Shown piece by piece: positions 1-8,694 of a DNA stretch of 64,000 nucleotides. The stretch is from the NCBI GenBank assembly GCA_018649885.1, contig JABIHA010000138.1, positions 50,736 through 114,735 of the forward strand, given 5' to 3'. Position 1 is the first letter of the stretch, and each line of letters starts with the position of its first letter. Position numbers and translations under genes: made by a program. The notes below the pieces were generated by a model. That model had not been told where the DNA came from. It saw nothing but the letters and a program-made list of their open reading frames with translations, and made no database searches. The DNA comes from Bacteriovoracaceae bacterium (lineage in GTDB: Bacteria; Bdellovibrionota; Bacteriovoracia; Bacteriovoracales; Bacteriovoracaceae).

Positions 1-1
1 A

Positions 2-400
2 ATAGAGGTGCCCACCGCCAAAGGGCAAAGAATTGAGCTTAGTGATTTTGAAGATCAAAAAATTGTGGCCCGAAGAGTATTGTTTAAAACTAACTCTTAT
101 GTTGATCCCAATAATTGGAGTGATGACTTTTGCTCCCTTAGTGTCTCCGTTATTGAATATTTAAATCAGCACAAGGTAAGGCTTGTGGGAATTGATACAC
201 CTTCAGTGGATCCATGTGATTCAAAAGATCTACCTGCACATCACGCTATTTATAAAAATGATATGGCGATTTTGGAAGGCGTTGTTCTAACAGATGTAGT
301 TCCTGGAATATACACCCTACTGGCGCTACCTCTGGCAATTAGCGGAGGTGATGCCTCTCCAGTTAGGGCAATACTACTGAGTGAAGGAAATGGAGTCTAA
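2..400 (+). CDS. kynB: Kynurenine formamidase, C-terminal part (cut by window edge)
   Basis: The reading frame is open to the first base, so only the last ~132 residues are present. KynB is a metal-dependent cyclase-family hydrolase that converts N-formylkynurenine to kynurenine. The visible part has the family's late motifs: a VGIDTPSVDP stretch, then SKDLPAHH, ILEGVVL, and a closing ALPL...DASPVRA segment. The next gene starts at the base after its stop, so it is the upstream member of the tryptophan catabolic operon. The family call is firm; the true start lies outside the window. Confidence 0.9.
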   Translation: MEVPTAKGQRIELSDFEDQKIVARRVLFKTNSYVDPNNWSDDFCSLSVSVIEYLNQHKVRLVGIDTPSVDPCDSKDLPAHHAIYKNDMAILEGVVLTDVVPGIYTLLALPLAISGGDASPVRAILLSEGNGV

Positions 401-1837
401 GTGGAAAAGATATTAAACTACATTAATGGTGAGCTCGTTAGTCCAAAAAATGGGAATTGGATTGAGGGAATGAATCCGGCCACACTGGAAGTGACTTCAC
501 AAATCTGTGACTCTGAAGCCGCTGATGTGGAGGCTGCCATAAGAAGTGCTGAGTCCGCCTTCACATTTTGGGGGCAGTCTTCAGTTTCCTACAGAGTCCA
601 GGTTGTTAGAAAAATTGCCGATCTCATTGAAGAAAATATAGAAGAGCTCAGTAAAATTGAAAGCATGGATAATGGAAAGCCTATTTCCGCCTCTAAAAGT
701 GTCGACATTCCTAGGAGTGCTACTAACTTTCGCTATTTTTGCGATGCTATGACTCAGTTTTCAAGTGAGTGTCATCAAACAGATCCCGGGCTTATCAATT
801 TCACTACAAGATCACCTCTGGGGGTTGTCGGTTGTATCTCCCCGTGGAACCTTCCTCTTTATCTTTTTACTTGGAAAATTGCACCCGCCCTACTGGCCGG
901 CAATACCATTGTGGCCAAGCCCTCAGAGGTGACACCCATGAGTGCTTTTTTTCTTTCAAAGCTTTGTATTCGTGCGGGTCTTCCCGGAGGAGTGTTAAAT
1001 ATTGTTCACGGTCACGGTCATAAAATCGGGGAGACACTTAATACTGACCCGGTTGTTAAGGCTATTTCTTTTACCGGAAGTACACAGACTGGAAGAATGA
1101 TCGCCACTGCAGCTGCCGGAAGTTTCAAAAAAGTTGGCCTGGAGATGGGAGGAAAGAATCCTACCATCGTTTTTGCTGATGCTGACCTTGAGCTTGCTAC
1201 TTCGGGAGCAAAGAGGGCGGCATTTTCTAATCAGGGACAAATTTGTTTATGTGGTTCAAGAATTTTGGTGGAAAAGAGTATCTACTCTGATTTTTGCCAT
1301 CGGCTTATTCAAAAGACTCGTGAAATTACCATTGGTGATCCCCTCGATCCTAAAACCCAGCATGGGGCGATGGTTAGTGGTGAGCATTTTAATAAAGTGA
1401 TGAAAAGTATTGAACTGGCAGTGCAAGAGGGCGGAAAAATTCTTTGTGGCGGTAATAGCGTAAAACCGGAAGGTCTCGCTGGATATTTTATAGAGCCTAC
1501 ATTGATAGAAGGTCTTGGCAGTGAGTGCAGAACAAATCAGGAAGAGATTTTTGGTCCAGTGGCGACAATTATTCCTTTTGAAGGTGAAGAGCAGGCACTG
1601 GAAATTGCTAACTCCACCGAGTATGGCCTGGCGGCTTCTGTCTGGACTAAGGATATTAGTTTGGCCCACAGAATGTCAGAAAAACTTGAGGCCGGAATGG
1701 TTTGGGTAAATTGCTGGATGGAAAGAGATCTTCGAACTCCTTTTGGCGGAGTGAAAAATTCGGGCTTTGGAAGAGAGGGAGGGCTTGAGTCTCTTCGCTT
1801 TTTCACCAAACCCAAAAATATATGTATTAGTTATTAG
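401..1837 (+). CDS. 2-aminomuconic 6-semialdehyde dehydrogenase (ALDH family)
   Basis: A full-length 478-aa NAD(P)-dependent aldehyde dehydrogenase. It shows the ALDH catalytic Glu in LEMGGKNP, the catalytic Cys in GQICLCGS, and the late EEIFGPV motif. The start is a GTG immediately after the kynB stop. Between kynB and genes for 3-hydroxyanthranilate breakdown, the expected substrate is 2-aminomuconate semialdehyde, oxidised to 2-aminomuconate (AmnC/NbaE/ALDH8A1 role). Substrate choice is inferred from context; the ALDH fold and active site are seen directly. Confidence 0.88.
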   Translation: MEKILNYINGELVSPKNGNWIEGMNPATLEVTSQICDSEAADVEAAIRSAESAFTFWGQSSVSYRVQVVRKIADLIEENIEELSKIESMDNGKPISASKSVDIPRSATNFRYFCDAMTQFSSECHQTDPGLINFTTRSPLGVVGCISPWNLPLYLFTWKIAPALLAGNTIVAKPSEVTPMSAFFLSKLCIRAGLPGGVLNIVHGHGHKIGETLNTDPVVKAISFTGSTQTGRMIATAAAGSFKKVGLEMGGKNPTIVFADADLELATSGAKRAAFSNQGQICLCGSRILVEKSIYSDFCHRLIQKTREITIGDPLDPKTQHGAMVSGEHFNKVMKSIELAVQEGGKILCGGNSVKPEGLAGYFIEPTLIEGLGSECRTNQEEIFGPVATIIPFEGEEQALEIANSTEYGLAASVWTKDISLAHRMSEKLEAGMVWVNCWMERDLRTPFGGVKNSGFGREGGLESLRFFTKPKNICISY

Positions 1838-1846
1838 GATAGAAAA

Positions 1847-2257
1847 ATGGAAGAAAAAAATTCAAATAGAGCTCCCGATCCCGTAGGCCTTTATCCCCAC
1901 GCAAAAAAGGTGGGGAATTTATTATTTCTATCTGGTGTGGGCCCAAGAAAAAAAGGAACTGATCAAATCCCAGGGGTTGTGCTGGGTGAAAATGGAGAAG
2001 TAGTTGAAAGTGATATTGAAGCGCAATGTCGAAGTGTTTTTGATAATGTTAGGGCGATCTTAGAAGACTCGGGCTCTAGCTGGGATCAATTAGTAGATGT
2101 AACCGTTTTTCTTACCAATATGAAAAAAGACTTTAAAACCTATAATAAAATTTATGCTCAGTATTTCTCAGAAAATAGGCCTTGTCGAACGACAGTAGAG
2201 ATTAACTGTCTTCCCACCCCTATTGCTATTGAATTAAAGTGCATAGCCACAATTTAA
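1847..2257 (+). CDS. RidA-family protein, probable 2-aminomuconate deaminase
   Basis: A 136-aa YjgF/RidA (Rid) protein with the family's central LFLSGVGP strand, the DVTVFLTNM segment, and the terminal CRTTVEI...PIAIELKCIA block that carries the conserved Arg. Members in kynurenine and nitrobenzoate operons (AmnD/NbaF type) deaminate 2-aminomuconate to an oxo-acid and ammonia. It lies 9 nt after the semialdehyde dehydrogenase whose product it would use. General imine-deaminase activity (classical RidA) is the alternative. Confidence 0.85.
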   Translation: MEEKNSNRAPDPVGLYPHAKKVGNLLFLSGVGPRKKGTDQIPGVVLGENGEVVESDIEAQCRSVFDNVRAILEDSGSSWDQLVDVTVFLTNMKKDFKTYNKIYAQYFSENRPCRTTVEINCLPTPIAIELKCIATI

Positions 2258-2273
2258 GATTCAGGAGACCATC

Positions 2274-2789
2274 ATGAGTACTTGTATTCCCATTAATTTT
2301 AAAAACTGGATTAACGATCACCGGGAATTTCTAAAACCCCCTGTTGGGAACAAGATGGTTTGGAAAGAAGGTGGGTTTATTGTGATGGTAGTTGGTGGGC
2401 CCAATGCTCGTCAGGATTACCATATAAATGAAACCGATGAGTTCTTCTACCAAGTAGAAGGAAATATGGTTTTAAAAACAAGAAATGATCACGGTAAGAT
2501 AGTAGATGTACCTATTAATGAAGGTGAGATCTACCTTCTGTCTGGAGGGGTTCCGCACAGCCCACAAAGAGAGGCCAATTCAGTTGGACTTGTTATTGAA
2601 AAAACGAGGGTCCCTGAAGACAAAGATTCTCTTGTTTGGTATTGCGAGGGATGCGACAGTGTCCTCTACAGCGAGACTTTTTATCTATCAAATATTGAAA
2701 CCCAACTGAAAGAATGTTTTGATCGCTACTTTGGTGATGAAAAAAATTATACCTGCAAAAAATGTGGGCGGGTAAACCCAAAGGCTTAG
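2274..2789 (+). CDS. nbaC: 3-hydroxyanthranilate 3,4-dioxygenase
   Basis: A 171-aa cupin dioxygenase that opens the ring of 3-hydroxyanthranilate to 2-amino-3-carboxymuconate semialdehyde. Seen here are GGPNARQDYHINETDEFFYQ, which carries the Fe ligands, the VPHSPQR segment with the third His, and a C-terminal rubredoxin-like iron site made of two CxxC pairs (WYCEGC and YTCKKC). That extra site marks the bacterial HAAO form. A strong AGGAG lies upstream of the ATG. The Fe ligands and family length are intact. The gene ends 2 nt before the likely start of the decarboxylase gene. Confidence 0.93.
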   Translation: MSTCIPINFKNWINDHREFLKPPVGNKMVWKEGGFIVMVVGGPNARQDYHINETDEFFYQVEGNMVLKTRNDHGKIVDVPINEGEIYLLSGGVPHSPQREANSVGLVIEKTRVPEDKDSLVWYCEGCDSVLYSETFYLSNIETQLKECFDRYFGDEKNYTCKKCGRVNPKA

Positions 2790-2791
2790 TA

Positions 2792-3823
2792 GTGTTAAAA
2801 ATTGATATTCATACCCATATTCTTCCTCCTGTAATCCCTGAGTTTAAAAAACAATTCGGATACGGAGGATTTATCTGTCTTGAGCACGCGAGCGCTGAAT
2901 GTAACTGCACTGCCAATATGGTGGGAGATGATGGGCGGTTTTTCCGTAGTGTTGAGCCCAATTGTTTTGATCCCAAGGCCAGAATTATAGACTGTGATGA
3001 ACATGATGTGGGTGTGCAAGTGCTTTCAACAGTACCAGTGATGTTTAGTTACTGGACTAAACCAGATGATGGACTATTTGTTGCAAAATTTCTCAATGAT
3101 CATATCGCTAGTGTTTGTCAGAAATTTCCAAAAAGATTTGTGGGGCTGGGAACACTTCCTATGCAATCACCAAAGCTAGCTGTTAAAGAGCTAGAGCGCC
3201 TTGTGAAAGAATTGGGGTTGTGTGGAGTAGAAATTGGCTCTCATATTGGGGAGTTAAATTTAAATGATCCTGCACTTTTTGAAGTTTTTGAAGCGGCTGC
3301 TGAATTGGGCGCGGCCGTACTCGTTCATCCCTGGGATATGATGGGAAAAGAGCGTATGGAGAAGTACTGGCTTCCATGGCTTGTGGGAATGCCGGCTGAA
3401 AGTTCACTGGCGATTTGTTCCATGATTTTTGGTGGTGTCTTTGAACGCCTCCCCAAACTCAAGGTAGCCTTCGCCCACGGAGGAGGCTCCTTTCCGTCTA
3501 CAATTGGAAGAATTGAGCATGGTTTTAATGTCAGACCGGATCTTTGTGCCATCGACAATGATAAATCACCTCTTGATTACCTAGGGCGTTTTTGGGTTGA
3601 TTCATTAGTTCACAATAAGGCAATGCTCGCCCAACTGATAGAGCTCTTTGGATCTAATCGTGTGGCCCTTGGCACAGATTATCCTTTTCCCCTAGGAGAG
3701 CTAGAACCTGGACAATTAATAGGGTCAATGAATTTAGATCAAGAAACTAGGAACAACCTATATCACGCCAGTGCCCTAGAGTGGCTTGGCCTTGAAAAAG
3801 AAAGATTCACCACGGAGAATTAA
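2792..3823 (+). CDS. nbaD: 2-amino-3-carboxymuconate-6-semialdehyde decarboxylase (ACMSD)
   Basis: An amidohydrolase-superfamily (TIM-barrel) decarboxylase that takes the product of the dioxygenase just upstream. The N-terminal metal site IDIHTHILPP, the central VHPWDMMG and the late GTDYPFPLGE all match ACMSD. An ATG at 2762 is in frame but lies inside the dioxygenase gene. The GTG at 2792, giving MLKIDIHTH, follows an AAGG and fits the family N-terminus, so I chose it (343 aa). Routing through ACMSD diverts flux from quinolinate/NAD synthesis to catabolism. Confidence 0.92.
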   Translation: MLKIDIHTHILPPVIPEFKKQFGYGGFICLEHASAECNCTANMVGDDGRFFRSVEPNCFDPKARIIDCDEHDVGVQVLSTVPVMFSYWTKPDDGLFVAKFLNDHIASVCQKFPKRFVGLGTLPMQSPKLAVKELERLVKELGLCGVEIGSHIGELNLNDPALFEVFEAAAELGAAVLVHPWDMMGKERMEKYWLPWLVGMPAESSLAICSMIFGGVFERLPKLKVAFAHGGGSFPSTIGRIEHGFNVRPDLCAIDNDKSPLDYLGRFWVDSLVHNKAMLAQLIELFGSNRVALGTDYPFPLGELEPGQLIGSMNLDQETRNNLYHASALEWLGLEKERFTTEN

Positions 3824-3825
3824 AG

Positions 3826-4908
3826 ATGCAAAAAAATCCTAACCCTTGCTATTACCCTGATTACTTAAAATTAAATATGGTCTTAGGCAGCCAAGAGCCC
3901 TTAAGTGGTAAATACGGCGAAGAGGCCCATGATGAAACTCTTTTTATCATTGTTCATCAAGTATATGAGTTATGGTTCAAACAAATTTTGCACGAAATGG
4001 GTGTTGTGCTCAATGTTTTTGGGCAAGATTACATTAGTGAGTCAGATCTAGGAAGTTGTCTTTCAAAAACCTACCGAGTTAAGTCGATTCAAAAAGTACT
4101 TATTGATCAGCTCAATATTATCGAGACCATGACTCCTCAAGCCTTTTTAGATTTTAGAGACTACCTTGTCCCCGCTTCTGGTTTTCAAAGCGTTCAGTTT
4201 AGAGAACTTGAAATTAGGCTTGGACTCAAAACTGACAACCGGGTCGCTTACGACAATAAATCCTTTCACAATCGCCTGTCAGCTGAACACCAAGAATACC
4301 TTATCAATGTGGAGAAACAGCCCGCCCTAATTGATCTTTTGGCGAATTGGCTTGAAAGGCTTCCTTTTGTCGATTTTGGAGGATTCAAATTTTGGGAACA
4401 ATATCAAACTGCCGTTTGGAAAATGTTAGATAGTGATAGTGAAATCATTAAAAATAACCCCACACTAAATCATGAAGAAATAAAACTCCAATTAAAAGAG
4501 CTTGATTTAACAAGGGCGAGCTTTGAATCTCTGTTTGATGATGAAAAATACAACGAGCGTTTTCCAAATCACGTACTCTCAAGAAAAGCGATGCTTTCAG
4601 CACTGTTTATTAAGCTCTATAGTTGGTATCCACTACTGGATATTCCTGCAAGATTTTTAACATCACTGATGGATATTGATGAATTACTTGCCAATTGGAG
4701 GCACAATCACGCTCTGATGGTTCAAAGAATGATTGGGACCAAAATTGGTACTGGCGGTTCTGCAGGACACACATACCTTAAGGCCACAACACATTCCAAT
4801 CGAGTTTTTACAGATTTATTTAATATATCGACTTTCTTAGTGCCCACATCTGCACTACCTAAGTTACCTGAAGAGGTAATAAAAAACCTTCAGTTTCAAA
4901 GAATGTGA
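3826..4908 (+). CDS. kynA: Tryptophan 2,3-dioxygenase
   Basis: A heme-dependent, all-helical enzyme that oxidises L-tryptophan to N-formylkynurenine, the first step of this pathway. Family motifs include ETLFIIVHQVYELWFKQ, DFRDYLVPASGFQS, and the C-terminal MIGTKIGTGGSAGHTYLK. At 360 aa it is longer than many bacterial TDOs (~280), closer to the animal-like and Bacteroidetes-type form. It starts 2 nt after the ACMSD stop, so it is the last gene of the operon. It overlaps the convergent small gene by 13 nt. Confidence 0.95.
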   Translation: MQKNPNPCYYPDYLKLNMVLGSQEPLSGKYGEEAHDETLFIIVHQVYELWFKQILHEMGVVLNVFGQDYISESDLGSCLSKTYRVKSIQKVLIDQLNIIETMTPQAFLDFRDYLVPASGFQSVQFRELEIRLGLKTDNRVAYDNKSFHNRLSAEHQEYLINVEKQPALIDLLANWLERLPFVDFGGFKFWEQYQTAVWKMLDSDSEIIKNNPTLNHEEIKLQLKELDLTRASFESLFDDEKYNERFPNHVLSRKAMLSALFIKLYSWYPLLDIPARFLTSLMDIDELLANWRHNHALMVQRMIGTKIGTGGSAGHTYLKATTHSNRVFTDLFNISTFLVPTSALPKLPEEVIKNLQFQRM

Positions 4909-5174
4909 TCTTCGATCTCGCCAGTAATTGTCTGGCAATAAACTTCCTTGTCCTCTGGGGTTAGCCCCAGGGTCTCGGCAAGGGAGTCGGTAATGGAGGG
5001 GGCATCAATATGAACATCGATATCCATTTTCTCCATATCACTGGCAAATTCAAAGGCCTTCTCTATAGTCTCTAGGTGTGTTGAGTATAAGACACTACCA
5101 GAAGCTGTATTAATAACTTTTACGTTCTTTTCTTTCATCCAGATATTATGCCCATTTGTAAAAAGAACAGGCAA
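4896..5174 (-). CDS. Small conserved-looking protein of unknown function
   Basis: A 92-aa acidic soluble protein with no signal peptide or membrane segment. I do not recognise the family. Its predicted start is a TTG 8 nt after the upstream oxidoreductase stop; an internal ATG at 5138 would shorten it to 80 aa. The sequence before that ATG reads as plausible protein, so I kept the longer form. It is probably cotranscribed with the oxidoreductase. The 3' end overlaps kynA by 13 nt on the opposite strand. Confidence 0.6.
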   Translation of the reverse strand: MPVLFTNGHNIWMKEKNVKVINTASGSVLYSTHLETIEKAFEFASDMEKMDIDVHIDAPSITDSLAETLGLTPEDKEVYCQTITGEIEDHIL

Positions 5175-5181
5175 GTGGATT

Positions 5182-6393
5182 TTATTTGTGGCACAGTGTT
5201 GGAACTGTGATGGAGATATTTTGTGATTTTAATGAATCGTATAAATCCATTTTGAAAGCACTCGCAGCAGTTCTCACTCCTCCCGGAAGGGAGTTCTTGT
5301 TTTTGATCATGCAGTGTAGAGAGGCGGCGAGCAATTTAACGGTGGATTTATTTGATGGGTCCCCAGAGGATTTCATTTGGGCCTTAAAAAGAGACCCGCT
5401 TTCAGTTATTGCAAAAATGTGTGCTGCAAAATGACCTCGTTCAATACTTAGATCACTTGGACCTTCTCCCGATTTTGGACCAAATCTTTTTAGCAGTGGG
5501 TGTAAGGCCTTTTTTTGAAAGGCAAAGTCTGCCAATTTTTGGGCCCAGCTAACTCCTTTAGCAGAAACCTTGTTAAAGCTGTTGGTGGGATTCCAGTATT
5601 CATTATAATAAAAAGGGAGTTTAAAATACTGATGATCTTTACTTAGAAGCTCAACACTTCTTTGAACTACATTGGTATTTATTGATCTTTGGAAAAACGG
5701 TGCCACCCATTTTCCGTAATTTTTGTGGAAGTGGGCCTTGTCTTCTTCTTCACAGTACTCATCAGCAATATCAAAGCTATCAACACAAAGGTTATAAGGG
5801 GAGTGTGCCTCCATATAATTTTGATTTTTTCCAAGACCAAGGGCGGTTAAAAAAGTACCCCCATTAAGGCCACCACCAATATTGTAGACTATCTCAACTT
5901 GTTTGGTTTTCTCTCCCACAAATTGATGAATTTTTTCCATCATATAGAAGCTGCCAAAGTCAGCAGGCACAGAATCAAATCCTGCGAAGGGAATAATACA
6001 AGTACCGTTTTCCACAGCTTTAGAATGTGATGATTTAATGATTTTTTTGCCGAAATTTACTTCCCCGCTAATATCGAGATAATGAGTTTTGTGTCTTACA
6101 CAGCTTTCAACAATATTAGGGCCATTTTGAAAAAAAGGACCAGCTAAATTAATTACAATCTCAGACTCCGAAATCAACTCATCGATACGTCTGGTATCTT
6201 CTAAATTCGCGACTTGTTTTTCTGGTCTATTACTGGGATGAAGAGTTCTGTAAACGCGGTCAAGTTTTTTTGGATCCCTTCCAGAAATGGCCCAATGGCG
6301 AAGACCAAACTCAGCTCGGTGTGAGATATATTGGATGAATCTTTTGCCGACAAAGCCTGTAGCTCCGAAAACAATAATCTGATATTTTTTCAT
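5182..6393 (-). CDS. Saccharopine dehydrogenase-like NAD(P)-binding oxidoreductase
   Basis: A Rossmann-fold protein beginning IIVFGATGFVGKRFIQYI, with an AISGRDPKKL segment and the VINLAGPFFQNG and HYLDISGE motifs. These are typical of the saccharopine-dehydrogenase-like / trans-acting enoyl reductase group, ~400 aa. Such proteins reduce lipid or polyketide intermediates in other bacteria; the substrate here is unknown. The frame extends to an ATG at 6420, but MKKYQIIVFG at 6393 matches the family N-terminus better. First gene of a two-gene minus-strand unit. Confidence 0.8.
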   Translation of the reverse strand: MKKYQIIVFGATGFVGKRFIQYISHRAEFGLRHWAISGRDPKKLDRVYRTLHPSNRPEKQVANLEDTRRIDELISESEIVINLAGPFFQNGPNIVESCVRHKTHYLDISGEVNFGKKIIKSSHSKAVENGTCIIPFAGFDSVPADFGSFYMMEKIHQFVGEKTKQVEIVYNIGGGLNGGTFLTALGLGKNQNYMEAHSPYNLCVDSFDIADEYCEEEDKAHFHKNYGKWVAPFFQRSINTNVVQRSVELLSKDHQYFKLPFYYNEYWNPTNSFNKVSAKGVSWAQKLADFAFQKKALHPLLKRFGPKSGEGPSDLSIERGHFAAHIFAITESGSLFKAQMKSSGDPSNKSTVKLLAASLHCMIKNKNSLPGGVRTAASAFKMDLYDSLKSQNISITVPTLCHK

Positions 6394-6558
6394 AGTCAGC
6401 ACACTTACCATCGTGGGCATGACTTAGGCCACGCTCGTAATAAATTTTATGGACTTCTTCACTAAGAGGTTCAAATTGCACAGTCCAAATAGGGGGCCCA
6501 ATAAGCTTCATTTAAGTAGTTGATGGATGTGATAGACTATAGCTTCCAGGAGGTTTCA

Positions 6559-6831
6559 ATGTACGCTCTTTTTCTATTTGCACCGCTTTACTATCTCTGG
6601 GATTTCTCACAAGGTTCACCAAATGGTTTACTCGGGGTGCTACCCTCACTTTTCATGATTTACTTGGGTCTGGGGATTTTGTTCTCAGTTATTAAAATTT
6701 CATTGGTGCTTAGTTCTGATTTTTGTGTCAAAAGCATGAGCCTCCCCATTTTATTGCATCAAAAAGATTTTGGAGATGGACAGCTAAGGGATCTAAGTGT
6801 GGAGAAAGAGGAAACCCCCAAGGCTGCATAG
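6559..6831 (+). CDS. Small two-helix membrane protein, unknown
   Basis: About 90 aa, with two hydrophobic segments (roughly residues 3-15 and 25-50) and a charged C-terminus rich in Glu. The start is the ATG preceded by a strong CAGGAGG at 6548-6554; an upstream in-frame ATG at 6520 lacks such a site. I do not recognise the family. It lies upstream of the heme O synthase and cytochrome oxidase genes in the same direction, so a role linked to the respiratory membrane is possible but unproven. Confidence 0.6.
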   Translation: MYALFLFAPLYYLWDFSQGSPNGLLGVLPSLFMIYLGLGILFSVIKISLVLSSDFCVKSMSLPILLHQKDFGDGQLRDLSVEKEETPKAA

Positions 6832-6921
6832 CGAAGACCTTTTCATTCTGATCTATTTTATCGCTAGAAATATTACATCCAAAGTAGTAAAAATTCGGGC
6901 ACATATAATTTTAAGGTGTTC

Positions 6922-7788
6922 ATGGTTTTTAAAGATTTACTCCAACTGACTAAGCCAAAATTGAGTGGGCTTGTGATTTTTACCTCTGCCGCTGGAATGC
7001 TACTAGCGCCTGGCGAGATCTCTTTTGCGCAGGGGGCTTGGGCCACACTTCTCATTACTATGGTTGTGGCATCTGGTGCTGTCCTCAATTCTTTTCTTGA
7101 GTGGAAGCTCGATAAGAAAATGGCCAGAACTAAAAGCAGACCTTTGCCTGCTGGAAGAATGAGCCCGGAGCTTGCGCTGTGGTTTGGTGTCCTGCTAAGT
7201 GTGATCTCTCTGCCACTGCTTGTTTTTACCGTTAATACCTTAACTGCATTTTTGGGCTTTATAGCGTGGTCTACTTATTTATTTGCCTATACACCTATGA
7301 AAAAACGAACACCACTTGCAGTTGCTGTAGGGGCCATTCCTGGAGCCCTTCCACCACTAATGGGGTGGGCCGCTTGCGCTGGAGGCCTTGACGCCATGGC
7401 CTGGTCACTTTTTATCATTTTGTGTGTTTGGCAAATTCCACATTTTCTTGCCATCTCTATTGTTCATAGACTTGATTATCACAATGCAGGGGTTATGGTT
7501 TTGCCAAACCTAGAGGGAATTGATGTGACGGCCAAGTGTATCTTTGCCACAACACTACTTCTTTACGCTGTTAGTTTTCTGCCAGGCTTTGTATCTACAA
7601 CATTTGCTGGATATTCGGTGGCCGCCCTTCTCCTGGGAGCAGTACTTGCCTTTTTCTCCTGGAAAACCTGTGCTCATTCTTCTCAAACTTCCCAGAGTTT
7701 TAAATGGTCCAAGGCCTACTTCTGGTCAACCATTGCTTACTTGCCGCTACTGTTCATTTGCATGATTGCATTTAAATTCTCCAACTAA
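6922..7788 (+). CDS. ctaB: Protoheme IX farnesyltransferase (heme O synthase)
   Basis: A polytopic UbiA-family prenyltransferase of ~288 aa that adds farnesyl to heme b, giving heme o, the precursor of heme a for the oxidase encoded next. The substrate/Mg motif is visible as NSFLEWKLDKKMARTKSRPLP. The first acidic residue is Glu rather than Asp, a variant I recall from other phyla. The second conserved region is LDYHNAGVMVLP. The ATG follows TAAGG; a GTG two codons earlier is possible. First gene of the cox cluster. Confidence 0.93.
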   Translation: MVFKDLLQLTKPKLSGLVIFTSAAGMLLAPGEISFAQGAWATLLITMVVASGAVLNSFLEWKLDKKMARTKSRPLPAGRMSPELALWFGVLLSVISLPLLVFTVNTLTAFLGFIAWSTYLFAYTPMKKRTPLAVAVGAIPGALPPLMGWAACAGGLDAMAWSLFIILCVWQIPHFLAISIVHRLDYHNAGVMVLPNLEGIDVTAKCIFATTLLLYAVSFLPGFVSTTFAGYSVAALLLGAVLAFFSWKTCAHSSQTSQSFKWSKAYFWSTIAYLPLLFICMIAFKFSN

Positions 7789-7872
7789 AAGATTCTACTT
7801 CTATTCTAATTTCATGAGGGTTATCATGTTTAGAAATGACGTGTTCAATGCTTTTGCCATAGGAATCTATTT

Positions 7873-8694
7873 ATGGGTTTTAAATTATTGGTTTCGCTGC
7901 TCCATGTAGGCCAAGTCAGTGCTGGAATGTTTTCAGATTTCATTACGATGCTGACCCCTCCTGAAGATATTTCTACTTACGGTCACAAGATTATGTTTCT
8001 GTTTAACTACATCACTGTGATGAATGTGTTTTATTTCACGCTCGTGTGTATTGGCCTTTTTGGTTTCTCTTATTTGTATAGTGCCAAGAGAAACAAGACT
8101 CCTGAGTACACTTATGGAAATAGAAAAAAACAGCTTAAGGTTACCCTGATAATAGGTCTGGCCGTTTTTTGTACAGTGGATAGTGTTATTACAGTGACGG
8201 CCAACAATGATTTGGTAAATACTTTTTGGAAGTTTCCTGAAAGTGATGATCCTGAAACTATCAAGGTTCAAGTTTTGGCCCAACAGTGGATGTGGCACTT
8301 TAGGCTTGCCGGTAATGATAAGGTTTTTAATACAGATGATGACATCGTGACCGCCAATCATCTTCATCTTCCAATAGGAAAAAAAATTGTTTTTCAACTA
8401 ACTTCTAAAGATGTCATTCACTCCTTTTTCCTACCTAATGCTAGGGTAAAGATTGATGCAATGCCTGGAAGAATTTCAAGGATCTGGGTCGAGTTTACAA
8501 AGTCTGGTGATTTCGAGATCGCTTGCGCTGAAATGTGCGGGACCCATCACTATCTAATGAAAGCAAAAATGACTTTATACGATCCAGATGATTTTCAGTA
8601 TTGGGAAAGTGAAGCAGCTAAGTTTGCTTACCAAGAAAACGATACAGGGACTGTTGATTCCTACTGGGGATGGAAGTGGGAGAGCAATAGATGA
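7873..8694 (+). CDS. coxB: Cytochrome c oxidase subunit II (CuA)
   Basis: A 273-aa membrane-anchored subunit with two transmembrane helices (about residues 38-65 and 88-110) and a periplasmic cupredoxin domain. All CuA ligands are present: H183, then C218, E220, C222, H226 and M229 in the CAEMCGTHHYLM block. It accepts electrons from cytochrome c. There is no fused cytochrome c domain, unlike caa3 oxidases, but a separate diheme cytochrome is encoded downstream. Its stop overlaps the coxA start by 4 nt (ATGA). Confidence 0.95.
   Translation: MGFKLLVSLLHVGQVSAGMFSDFITMLTPPEDISTYGHKIMFLFNYITVMNVFYFTLVCIGLFGFSYLYSAKRNKTPEYTYGNRKKQLKVTLIIGLAVFCTVDSVITVTANNDLVNTFWKFPESDDPETIKVQVLAQQWMWHFRLAGNDKVFNTDDDIVTANHLHLPIGKKIVFQLTSKDVIHSFFLPNARVKIDAMPGRISRIWVEFTKSGDFEIACAEMCGTHHYLMKAKMTLYDPDDFQYWESEAAKFAYQENDTGTVDSYWGWKWESNR

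Noticed and set aside
6311..6511. Minus-strand ORF of 66 aa just upstream of and overlapping the saccharopine-dehydrogenase-like gene
   Set aside because: No ribosome site is seen and its second half is only the shifted frame of the oxidoreductase. The first ~36 codons look protein-like, so a leader or remnant is possible, but support is too weak.
7826..7909. 27-aa ORF between ctaB and coxB
   Set aside because: It overlaps the coxB start in another frame and has only a weak ribosome site (GAGGG); no recognisable pattern beyond one short hydrophobic stretch.
7933..8397. 154-aa minus-strand ORF across coxB
   Set aside because: The plus-strand gene has all CuA ligands and clear coupling to coxA; the reverse frame has no motif.
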